Positions 46,841 through 56,599 of a stretch of 64,000 nucleotides of DNA are shown here, in pieces. The stretch covers positions 62,001 through 126,000 of the forward strand of contig LLEY01000078.1 in NCBI GenBank assembly GCA_001414485.1. The letters run 5' to 3'. Numbering within the stretch: position 1 is the stretch's first letter; every line of letters starts with the position of its first letter. The position numbers and the translations under genes were made by a program. The notes under the pieces were generated by a model, which saw nothing but the letters and a program-made list of their open reading frames with translations, made no database searches and was not told the DNA's origin. The DNA is from Calycina herbarum (Eukaryota > Ascomycota > Leotiomycetes > Helotiales > Pezizellaceae).

Positions 46841-48274
46841 ATGCCTACGTCGTGCCGGACTATTGCCACCATGCTGGCGTTTGTACTCTTCATGACCATA
46901 TTTGCACGTAGGAGTAAGTCACATTCCTCTGGTGCGCTCGAATTGCTGGCTTACCACTATACCTATCTCCCAGCGCTAGGAGACGACTTCAATTCTCCAT
47001 CCCAGAAGGTCCTGAACGTGCCTGCGCCTGCCATGTTCGACCCCAACACCTCTGACCATGCTTCTCTTCTGGCACACTATCAGCTAAACCTCACCCTCTA
47101 CGAAGCATTCTACCGAGAGGTACACCGCAATCCCGAATTATCCGGCGTGGAAGTGCAAACGGGAGCTCTTGTTGCAACCAAGCTGCAAGAGCTGGGGGAT
47201 TTCGAGATACATACCGGCCTTGGTGGACACGGCGTCGTAGGCGTCTTCGAGAATGGGCCGGGGAAGAAGGTGCTCATCAGAGCAGAGCTCGACGGGCTGC
47301 CAACACTCGAGCAGACCGGGCTTCCATACGCCAGCAAGAAACGCATGATTGATCGTTATGGGAATGAACGACCGGTGATGCATGCGTGTGGGCACGACAT
47401 GAATATGGCTGCCCTCCTTGCGGCAGCCGCCGCGTTGAAGGCCGCGAGGGCCCATTGGACCGGAACGTTGATTGTGCTCTTCCAGCCGGATGAGGAGGAA
47501 ACCGGAGGAGCAGAGGCCATGGTGAAGGACGGCTTGTATTCCAAAATACCAGTCCCGGACGTGATGCTGTCGCAACATGTCGTCCCTCTCCAAAGTGGGA
47601 AGGTTGCCATCCGGTCCGGCCCCGTCTTGATGGCCGCAGACGCTTTCAATGTGAAGATCTCCGGCGGCCCTTGCCCGGGCGTAAATCCGCAATTCTGCCA
47701 AGATCCGATCGCCATTGCAACTCATATCATCACCGAGCTTCCAAAACTGGTGCAAGCGAAACTCGCTCCTCAGGAGGAAGCGACGGTGGCATGTTGGGGA
47801 ATTCACGCGGGCGTTCCAGGGGCGGATTTCGTTTACGATGCGGATCTTCTTCTCGATGTCAAAACCTGGGCGCCTGATGTCCGAGAAAGAGTGCTCGAAT
47901 TGGTGAAGAACTCGATCGAAGCGGAATGCAAGGCGCTGAAGGCACCCAAGAGTCCAATTATCACTTCCTCCATCCGGGCACCTCTCACCAGAAACTCGGC
48001 ATCGATCGTCGATCCACTGGACAAGGCATTTTCTCATTATTTCGGCTCTGACTTGGTCGAGATGCAAATAACCCCCGCAACCGAGGACTTCTCTGCCCTG
48101 CAAGGACCTTACGAGATCCCTTACGCTTACTGGAATTTTGGTGGCAGCCCTCCTTCCAAGTCAGACTCTCCTCTACCAAGCAATCATTCGCCTTTTTTTG
48201 CGCCTGAGATTAAACCAACATTGAAAGCGGGGGCGGATGCAATGACACTTGCTGTGCTTACCATTATGGCTTGA
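46841..48274 (+). CDS. M20-family metallo-amidohydrolase with N-terminal membrane anchor
   Basis: A single exon, 477 aa. The start MPTSCRT is the first ATG of the frame; upstream in-frame sequence has no ATG. Residues about 7-22 (IATMLAFVLFMTIFA followed by Arg-Arg) look like a signal anchor or signal peptide. M20D-type motifs are all present: HRNPELSGVEVQTG, RAELDGLPTLEQTGLPYAS, MHACGHDMNMAALL with metal-binding His and Asp, FQPDEEETGGAEAMV with the acidic catalytic pair, LSQHVVPLQSGKVAIRSG, and a late ATEDFSAL metal-site segment. Relatives hydrolyse N-acyl amino acids such as hippurate or auxin conjugates; the substrate here is unknown. G+C is higher than in its neighbours and there is no intron, which may hint at a different history but is not proof of transfer. 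Confidence 0.9.
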   Translation: MPTSCRTIATMLAFVLFMTIFARRSKSHSSGALELLAYHYTYLPALGDDFNSPSQKVLNVPAPAMFDPNTSDHASLLAHYQLNLTLYEAFYREVHRNPELSGVEVQTGALVATKLQELGDFEIHTGLGGHGVVGVFENGPGKKVLIRAELDGLPTLEQTGLPYASKKRMIDRYGNERPVMHACGHDMNMAALLAAAAALKAARAHWTGTLIVLFQPDEEETGGAEAMVKDGLYSKIPVPDVMLSQHVVPLQSGKVAIRSGPVLMAADAFNVKISGGPCPGVNPQFCQDPIAIATHIITELPKLVQAKLAPQEEATVACWGIHAGVPGADFVYDADLLLDVKTWAPDVRERVLELVKNSIEAECKALKAPKSPIITSSIRAPLTRNSASIVDPLDKAFSHYFGSDLVEMQITPATEDFSALQGPYEIPYAYWNFGGSPPSKSDSPLPSNHSPFFAPEIKPTLKAGADAMTLAVLTIMA

Positions 48275-48747
48275 ACGTGGGTAGCATCGGATAATATCTG
48301 TACCAATCAAGAGCCTATCTTTGTTTTTATATTGTCATGTTATCTCCTCATTAAATTGCAATGCACCGCTCAGAGCCGCTCTCAAGTATTCAATATGTCT
48401 GCAGCACAGTCAGCTATCCCATTTGTAATCTCAGGGGGGGCGGTCTGATCATGCCAGTGGTGGGTGAGATGCCAAACCCCTCACGGTGCCGCCTGAAGAA
48501 TGTTCCCCTTCGTCACACACCCTTCATTCAAGGCAAAGAACCCACCCACGATGAAAGCCCATTTTACTATCGACTCCCTCTCCTGGTTCTTCCTCTCCGG
48601 ATTTTAGACATCTACACAATTCTTACTCACTCACAATCCAACTCACTACCAAACAACGTACGCTCTCACTCCTATGTTCTGCCATCTTCTGTCTAACAAA
48701 TATAACTCAGTCAAACAACACGTCTTCCAAGTCCCGGTCGAGAAAAT
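48275..48747. other. Intergenic
   Basis: 3' flank of the amidohydrolase gene and possibly the leader of the small frame at 48748. No recognisable feature. Confidence 0.5.
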
Positions 48748-48945
48748 ATGGAGAGATCCAATGATTTCGAGCAATCTGCTTCCGTTCGGACGGTCGGCGC
48801 TGGTCCTATCCAAAAGTCTCAACCGTGGAAAGACATCATCAAAGGATCTCAATTCCTCCAACCCTCCGAGTTCTACAAGAAAACCCAATCCAATGAGTCC
48901 AATACAATCAGGTTGCTATCAGAACTTGACTCGAAGAGTCGTTGA
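48748..48945 (+). CDS. Small hypothetical protein (65 aa), doubtful
   Basis: A short ATG-initiated frame starting MERSNDFEQSASV with Ser/Gln/Lys-rich content and the segment SQPWKDIIKGSQFLQPSEFY. No homology is recognised. A pyrimidine-rich leader precedes it and a competing frame on the same strand (48674-49018) is similarly open. It is listed only because the codon content looks reasonable and the region is otherwise empty. Confidence 0.22.
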   Translation: MERSNDFEQSASVRTVGAGPIQKSQPWKDIIKGSQFLQPSEFYKKTQSNESNTIRLLSELDSKSR

Positions 48946-49202
48946 TTCAGCGTCAGTGCATCTTTCGAGAGTGCTTCTTCAGGATCAACTAATATTTCTG
49001 CAGTGTACACTACATTAGTACCGCAAATTTAAATGGTGTGCTCAAGGGGCGTGGCGATTTGAACAGGCTCTTTTTCTTTTGATGGGTGGGTTGGTTGTCT
49101 ACAGTGAAACGTTTTTAATGTATACCTTTATGAACACTGAAAAACAATACTACTATTGAACTGCACTATCCGCTATCATCATATCTGACTCTCCCTACAT
49201 CA

Positions 49203-50275
49203 CTAAGTGGATTCTGGGACTATTACAAGCAAACGCACCTCAATGCTCTCCCTGGGCTTTGTACCTTGTGGGTCTTGAATCAGTGCCCCATGAGGAGGAT
49301 ATGCTACAATCTTGTCAAAATATATTCTCCAAATATATGCTTCTGACATTACTCACCTGCAAACATTTCACTCAGGTCTCCAGACCATGACTTGAAGATC
49401 GCGACCTCGTCAGCTGCTTGGGATGAAAGAGTATGCCACTGGTGATTTTCACGATGAAGTAGAAAATATCCCTTTTCGACACGGTCTGCGAGGATCTTAT
49501 CGACTTCCATCAGGTCGTCTTTCAGCACAGATCGCCGATCGCAAATCACCAACGGGGAGTTCTCAACGGTAAACAGTGGTCTCCAGACACTAAATCGGCC
49601 GGTCAGTAAAATTAACCTCTGTCCACTTCTCATAAGAATATCGTACTTTATGAACACAACCTTCAGCTGTCCTTGTTTGACCAAGTCTAATTCCTGAGGT
49701 AAGAGATGCATTTGCAATCGGTCCATACCGCCGTCGTATGAGTAGTCTGTAGCCAGTCAACAATGACTCGAACGGACGCGAAAAGAATTATATCTCACCA
49801 CAGTGAATGGTAGCTCCGGGCGGTCGAGCACGGCTCCTCAAAGGTTTCACATCAAGATTTTCGGGTTGATTCCTTCTGAACTGTGGATCACATTTAACAT
49901 ATACATGACGTGCGACGGAGAGGATCTACTTACCCTCCAATCCATCACACATACCTGCTCAACACCCATATGCTGCTGTACAAGCTTATTTGTCTCCTCA
50001 AGATAAGCTGAGACAACGGCGTTTCCATGTTCAGCGGACTCGAAATGCTCTGCTAATAGCTCATACTTGGATTGATGCTTGACCCATGTGAAACCCTGTG
50101 TATCAATATTGTATTGAGACTCTTTGCCGCGGGCGTCGACCAAATCCACTTCGCAAAGCTCGTGAACGAAGTTGCTATGCGGGGGAGAATTTGGTGTTGG
50201 GTAGCCATACAGCTCGTAAGGCTGCTCTGATTTGTATTCAGGGAGATCTTGGAGGTGCTGGAGTTTGACGATCAT
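49203..50275 (-). CDS. CmcJ-like protein (GA4-desaturase / AsaB family)
   Basis: Five minus-strand exons: 49934-50275, 49799-49880, 49647-49746, 49357-49589 and 49203-49303; 858 nt, 285 aa. Support: the start MIVKLQHLQDLPEY, the LCEVDLVDARG segment, then FTWVKHQSKYE, DWRFRRN across the first junction, ATIHCDYSYDGG (a possible iron-binding HxD), FINVWRPLF across the third junction, NSPLVICDRRSV, HQWHTLSSQAADEVAIFKSW and the C-terminus PPHGALIQDPQGTKPRESIE. The last acceptor was chosen because it yields the conserved PHGAL...PRESIEVR end. Characterised relatives modify secondary metabolites (cephamycin CmcJ, gibberellin desaturase), so oxidation chemistry is likely, but there is no biosynthetic cluster around it. 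The substrate is unknown. Confidence 0.84.
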
Positions 50276-50339
50276 TGCTAGTAGGCAATCCGAATTCTGA
50301 GAAGCTTGTGAGTTGGAACAAGTGTTGTTAAAATATATA

Positions 50340-50890
50340 AGTTGAGTAAGGAGAAACTAATATATAAGCTTCTGAATACGACTAACTCGCTTCTAGACCC
50401 GTGATATTCTACTCTACTAAAATATATATACTAGCTGAAATTTCTACTACTCCCTTTTATTACCTACCTATCTATAACTCTATAACTATACCTTAGAATG
50501 CTCTAGTATTACGTAGAGTATAACTTTAGTATACCTTTAAAGTAGTAGTTAAAGTACTAGCTAAATCTACTATCTAAAGAAGAATAATAAGATAAATAGA
50601 CTTCTAAAAGAAATTTAAATACTATAGTAGGTTTTATAGAGTTATAATCTTCTATTATATATAAAACTATATCTAAAATAGTATCTAAAGTCTCTAGATA
50701 TACTTTAACTCTAAAAGAGATTCTATTAATATTACTTTATTTTTAGCTTTCTAGACTATAAATTAAAACAATACTACTATATCTATAATATTATCTTCTC
50801 TACTATTATTTAATCTCTTTAAAGTATAAGACTATAATTACTTTACTAGTAGAGTATAAATATTATAGTATAAAAGAGATATATTACTAT
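50340..50890. other. RIP-degraded A+T-rich DNA, start of second island
   Basis: Composition changes abruptly about 60 bp upstream of the CmcJ-like start codon. There is almost no CpA or TpG, only TpA-rich sequence. No element is recognised. Confidence 0.5.
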
Positions 50891-51043
50891 TATTATAGCG
50901 CTGGTCCGTAACCTAGAAGAATACACGTGACAAGGCACGTGACCTCGGTAATTACCTCGGGATATATAGATCTATAACGAGAGCTATAAGGAAAGCTATA
51001 ACGAGATCTTAGCTATATATTACAGCGCTGGTCTATAACCTAG
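50891..51043 (+). repeat. Two truncated long-type LTR starts in tandem
   Basis: TATTATAGCGCTGGTCCGTA at 50891 begins about 127 bp of the long LTR (CTAGAAG...CACGTGAC...CTCGGTAATTACC). At 51018 another LTR start, TATTACAGCGCTGGTC, runs for only 26 bp before joining pol sequence. This looks like a rearranged 5' end of the following fragment. Confidence 0.65.
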
Positions 51044-53161
51044 TTATACTACTTTATAACTGATTTAGAGACTATAGTTAAGACTAACGCTTCTAACGAA
51101 GTAGTTATAGCTATAATATTATAACGTATATCTGAAACCGAACTATAGAGACTTATAAGATACTTCTTAAAGATAATAAACCTTACTAAGCTGAATTACT
51201 AAATCTATAATAAGAAGATATTAGCTATTATCTACTCTTTTAAATAATAGTAAGCTGATCTTACTCGAACTAGCTCCTAGATTAAAGTCTTTACTAATTA
51301 TAAGACTTTAGAGTACTTTATAACCTCTAAAACCTTGAACTAGTAGTAAGCGAGATAGGTAGAGTTTCTATTAGAATTCTACTTTATAATTATATTTTAA
51401 GCTAGTAAGTAAAACGAAAAGATAGATACGCTAATACGCCGAGAGTAAGACGTTAGCTTATAGAATAATCTAAAAGCGTCTATAAGATAATAAACCCTGC
51501 TTACGTCTAATTAGTTAGATCTATATATTACTACTTAATTAGAACCTTCGATAATACTAGCTCTAGTTACCTTAGAACCTCTGCTTAACCTTATTAACTA
51601 GTTACTTACTACTAACTATAACTCTCTAGACTTAGAAGAAGACTAGACGAAAGCTACTTATAGAGACTAGAACTAGATAATAGAGAACGGATTACTTCTT
51701 TAGTAAAAGAGACTCGTAGTTCTAGATTAAGAAACCTTATAAATAGATCTAATCTACGAGGCTTATATATAAGTTTCTATAACTTACCTTAGATAGACAA
51801 AGACAGTAGCTATCCTCGCTTATAAATACTAGTAGAAAGGTTTATAGACGTCTATAGAAACCTATATTAGTAATAATAGAGACTATCGACGTACTATAGT
51901 ACCTTATAACTATAAACCTAGCTTTTTATATCTATTACTAGTTCTAGAGCGTGTCTAGTAATATATTACTATAGACTATAAGTCTTTCTCTACTAATAAG
52001 TAAGGTTATAATACCTTATAAGTAGTTATAAATCGCCTAACTAAGTAATCATTCTCGATCCTCTATCTAAAGATAGTTATAATATAAGATATAGCTTAAA
52101 TATACGTTATATAGATATATCGAACCTACGACTATTTATAAAGTATTATTTTAGACTATAGACTATAGTTTATCTCTTCTTTCTAGTCTAAATTCTATAG
52201 AATTCTTAGTATAAAGCTTAAGCTATCTACTGCTTTCTACTCTTAGACTAATAGATAAACTAAAATAATAAACTAATAGATTAATCAACGCCTATAGCCT
52301 TTTTTTAGTTACTACTAGGATAACTAGAGCGAACTTATCTCTATTTTAGACTACGCCTAGCTTACGCTTTTATATAAGAGTCTAGAAAAGCTTTCGCTCT
52401 TCGAAGTAATTAATAGATACGTAGCTACTACGTTCTTCGACTAGAATCGCTTAGATAAACCTATAACTATATACGAACAGCTAAACTAGATAGATACAAA
52501 GACACTAGTATAAAGAATATATAATACTTAGACTATAGTAAAGGAATTAGTAAGTAAAGTATAAGAGCGCTATACTAAGTCTATAAACTAGACTCGAAGA
52601 GTAGTAGACTTCGACGTAGACAACTTTGTTTAAGTATCGACTTATAATTAGAAGATAGACTAGCTAAGCTATAAGCTAGACAGATAAAACGAGGGTCTAT
52701 TCCAGATTATAGCCTATAAAAGCTACTCTTTCTAGCTTAAATTACTAGACTACTTCTATATATACTCTATATTCTATCTATTACTACTCTATAAAGCTGC
52801 TATAGATCCGTTATCTAGATAGGTAAACGAGCTACCTCCGCTAATATAAGTTATAGATTAGAAAGAGTAAGAAGTAGAAGAAGTCTTAGCTATAAAGATA
52901 ATTTATAGAAAGCTCTATTATAAGGTTAAATAGTTAGGCTACAACTCTGATCTATAGTAGTATCTAGTCTCTAATTTTAAGTTTTATCTATATAAATTAC
53001 ACGACTTTTACCTCGCTAATCCAGCTCGCGCTAGTCTGCTAAAAGCTTTATAAAGCTAGATATAAGCGTAGAAGAATAGTATAGACGATTACGACTATCT
53101 TACTAATAACTCGGTTATAATATAAAGCTTATAGATAAGTTTTTTTAAAAGAGAGAGGTAA
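51044..53161 (+). pseudogene. pol fragment of a chromovirus (RNase H to C-terminus), degraded
   Basis: Plus-strand sequence is the reverse complement of about 56570-58690 in copy 2, beginning inside the RNase H region (KTNASN...TKLNY) and running through integrase to the chromodomain-like end. gag and reverse transcriptase are missing. It ends in the purine tract AAAAGAGAGAGG immediately before the LTR at 53162. Stops are frequent. Confidence 0.78.
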
Positions 53162-53510
53162 TATTACAGCGCTGGTCTATAACCTAGAAGAATATACGTA
53201 ATAAGGCACGTAACCTCGGTAATCACCTTAGAATATATAGATCTATAACTAGAGTTATAACGAAAGCTATAGCGAGATTTCAGCTTCTTATAGCTATAAC
53301 GAAAGCTATAGCGAGATCTTAGCTATACGTAATTCTAGCTCTTTATAGCTTATACGAGATTTCAGCTTCTTATAACTTATACTTACTTAGTAACCCCTTT
53401 CCTCTAGGTATATAACCTGTATTACCTTCGTAGATAGAACTATAGCTTTAAATTCTTATATTTATATATATATACTCTTATACCTTTGCCTTCAGTTGTA
53501 GTTTATAATA
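53162..53510 (+). repeat. 3' LTR, long type (349 bp)
   Basis: Starts TATTACAGCGCTGGTCTATA and ends TTTATAATA. The first ~20 and last ~70 bp match the 232-bp LTRs, but the middle is different and contains several diverged tandem copies of a 35-40 bp unit (CTATAGCGAGATCTTAGCTT and relatives). It follows the pol fragment and its purine tract, so it is a true 3' LTR. Confidence 0.82.
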
Positions 53511-54791
53511 ACTATCTAGAGAAATAGTCGATACTTAAGATATCGAGCTTACTAAGACACTTGTCTTCTATTAATTATTATAGTAGAGATTAAAGAATAG
53601 ATTATTCGTAAGAAGAGAAGAGAGAGACTCTTTATACTCTCTAGCTATTTATATATCTATAGAAGAATATATTCGTAATCTCGCTTAGTAAGCTACTTAA
53701 AAGCGAGCCTATTTACTAAATTAAAAACTCTTATATAAGGTCTCTCTTTCTTTCTTAATTTCCTTAGCTCTTCTTATCTTTCTTATAATTCTTCTAAGCT
53801 TATAACCGTTCGTTTTTAGTAGGTTTTAACTTATATAGAAAGCGCTTCTTAAACTTACGAATAGAGGTAGTACTATATATTACGTAAGTTAATAGTTCCT
53901 ACGAGTCTGTTTCTACTCTATAGCCTCTCTATTAAATAAGATATTAAAATCCTCTAGTTTTATCTCTTCTTAAGTTTACTATCTCCTCTATAGCCTAGAG
54001 TATATATCTACTATCGTCGATTATAACTAGTAGCAGTAGTTAATTTGTCTAGCCTAGTATAGAGATACTAGTAGCAGAGCGTAGTAGATTAGTATAGAAT
54101 ATATTATAAATCGATTCTAGTTTATAAGATAGTTCTAGTTTATATACGTAAGAGTTTATAGTCTAAAGTATATAGAAAGAGCTAATATACTTAGTATTAA
54201 ACTTAGGAATTAGCTTAGCTAACTTAATATTCTAGGTACTAAGTATAACTATATCCTCTATTCTATATACTAGAGCTAGTAATCGGTAAGTGTTAGTAGC
54301 CTCCTCTATTCTATCTCTTAAGATAAGAAGGTTTATATATAGAAGTACTAAAACATCTCTTATTTTTATAGCGAAGATTATACTAGTAACTACGCTTTAA
54401 GAATCAGATATAGTTTAAGAGAAGCTAAAGCTTACTTAGAGATAGTAACCGTTGTTTATAAAAAAGAGTAATATATCTATAGCTAAACTACGTACGTTTC
54501 TTATAGTAAACTCAGCTAGTAGTAAGAACTAAACCTAATTCTCTTAAGTATAGTTAATATACTAGCGGAGATACTTAGAAATAGATTTATTAGCGATTTC
54601 AGTTTAGCTGTCGGTTTCAGAGTAGTAGACAGTAGAAAGGTTAATTTATATATATAATATATCGTAGACTATTTTCTAAAATACTATAATAAATAGCGAG
54701 CCTTTATTAGAGATAATAGAGTCTAGTAGACTATAAAGCTTCTAAACGTCTTATATAAATAAGCGAGCTAAGTTAATAGTAGTCTGCTTTA
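53511..54791 (-). pseudogene. Second Gypsy family (B): integrase fragment and LTR piece, degraded
   Basis: Minus-strand translation at about 54430-54790 retains Gypsy integrase landmarks despite many stops, for example the segment equivalent to STAYHPQTDGQTE and the following LPLAEF-like block. At 53575-53745 lies a fragment also found at about 63028-63206 and, inverted, at 63873-64000, starting TATTATAGTAGAG; it is probably this family's LTR. The protein differs from the chromovirus copies. Confidence 0.5.
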
Positions 54792-55719
54792 TATTATAGC
54801 GCTAGTCTATAACCTAGAAGAATATACGTAATAAGTATATAACCTCGGTATTTACCTTAGAATATATAGATCTATAATAAGAGCTATAATAAGAGCTATA
54901 GCGAGATCTTAGCTTCTTATAGCTATAACGAAAGCTATAGTAAGATCTTAGCTCTTTATAGCTTTTATAAGATTCTAGCTCTTTATAGCTCGTATAAGAT
55001 TTCAGCTTCTTATAGTTTATACTTACTAAGCAACCTCTTTTCCCTTAGTATATAACCCGCGTTACCTTCGTAGATAGAACTATAGCTTTAAATTCTTATA
55101 TTTATATATATATACTCTTATATCTTTGTCTTCAGTTATAGTTCGTAATATTATTTAAAGCTCGATACTCTTTACTCTCTTATAAAGGATTATAATATTA
55201 TATAGATTCTATGTTTATAATAGCTAGAAGATCTTATACTTATAATAGTATAATTATAACTCTTCTTCTCTATCTATAACAGCTTCTCTTCTATAAACAG
55301 ATCTCTTAAGAATCTCTAAGTCTATAATAGTTTAATTATAACTTATCTTCTTAAAAGTCGAGAATCTCTATATTATAACAGTTTAATTATAACTTATCTC
55401 TTTAAAAGACACGTTTATAACAGCTTATATAACCTTTTTTATAACCTTCTCTTCCTTTCTTCTTTTTTTATAAATATAATATCTAAAGCTACTTATAGTA
55501 ATAAGAGTAGAAAAGAGGAAGACTCTTACTAGTCTAGTAGCTAGTAAGGCTTCTAGTAGCTTATCTTAAACTACTTTAGAACTTCTATAAGTAGATAGTA
55601 CCTTAGTCTCTCTTATTATAAGTAAGCCTTCTATAGACGAAAACGCTCGCTTATAAGCTAAAGTCGAGTCGCTATAAGCGCTTCTAGACTATAATACTCT
55701 GTTATAGCTTATAACTAAC
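54792..55719 (+). mobile_element. Chromovirus 5' fragment: long LTR plus start of gag
   Basis: 54792-55150 is a 359-bp long-type LTR (TATTATAGCGC ... CGTAATA). The following 570 bp correspond to the reverse complement of about 61700-62141 in copy 2, that is the leader and start of gag, in plus orientation. It is cut off at 55720 by another LTR start. Confidence 0.72.
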
Positions 55720-55930
55720 TGTTATAGCGCTGGTCTATAACTTAGAAGATTATATAACAAGTACGTAACCTTAGTAATTATCTCGGGATATATAGATCTA
55801 TAACGAGAGCTATAACAAGAGCTATAGTAAGATCTCAGCTTCTTATAGCTATAACGAAAGCTATAGCGAGATCTTAGCTATACGTGATTCTAGCTCTTTA
55901 TAGCTTATATAAGATTTTAGCTTCTTATAG
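55720..55930 (+). repeat. Truncated long-type LTR
   Basis: TGTTATAGCGCTGGTCTATA begins a partial LTR that keeps an unmutated TG start. About 210 bp are present and then the sequence changes to the dispersed repeat. It may be a chance join of two insertions. Confidence 0.6.
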
Positions 55931-56331
55931 CTCTATAATAGCCAGCTATTAATAGAATTACCGAGCTATTAGAATAGCTAAGAATACGTGCCGAGTATAG
56001 TATAGTATAGATAGTTATAGAACAGTAGATACCGAGAGCACGGAATAGGATTATAGTATAGTTTTAGTTTTAGAATTATTAGAGCCGGATTAGTATAGAC
56101 TTTTATTATTATCTAGCTCTCTTATATATAGATACTCGTACTCGTAGCTAGAAAAGACTAATTTAGTCTTTTCCTTCGTATTAGAGCCTAGTATTCGAAT
56201 ATATTATTCTATCGAATATACTTCTATATATCTCTTTTATAGTAGTATCTGTTTTATACTATTATATTAAAAGACTAAATTCGACTCTACTAGAGACGGC
56301 CTATTATAATATCTTACTTAAGCGCGCCGGC
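55931..56331 (-). repeat. Dispersed repeat, RIP-mutated inverted copy
   Basis: The reverse complement aligns with 28027-28316: shared GATACTACTAT, TACTAGGCTCT, ATACGAAGGAAAAGAC, GCTACGAGTACGAG and CTCGGCACGTAT blocks. Nearly all differences are C-to-T or G-to-A in this copy. Confidence 0.65.
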
Positions 56332-56336
56332 GTACC

Positions 56337-56567
56337 TGTTACGATCTATATCTAAAGGCAAAGGTATAAGAGTATATATATATATATTCGAGAATTTAAA
56401 GCTATAGTTCTAAGAACGAGAGAATGCGGAATATATACTCTACGAAAAAGAGGTATTCCTACTAACTATAAAGAGCCTTAATCTCGTTATAAATCCGTCT
56501 AAGCGTTGCGGCTCTGACGGTCACGTGTAGGACCGAGAATCACGTGTTATAGACCAGCGCTGTAATA
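56337..56567 (-). repeat. 3' LTR of chromovirus copy 2
   Basis: 231 bp, plus-strand start TGTTACGATCTATATC, which keeps the unmutated TG. It ends CTGTAATA next to the purine tract. Confidence 0.9.
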
Positions 56568-56599
56568 TTACCCTCTCTTTTGGAAAAAGCTTGTTTATA

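Noticed and set aside
47138..48103. 321-codon minus-strand frame
   Set aside because: It is a shadow of the intact M20 amidohydrolase gene; no family resemblance.
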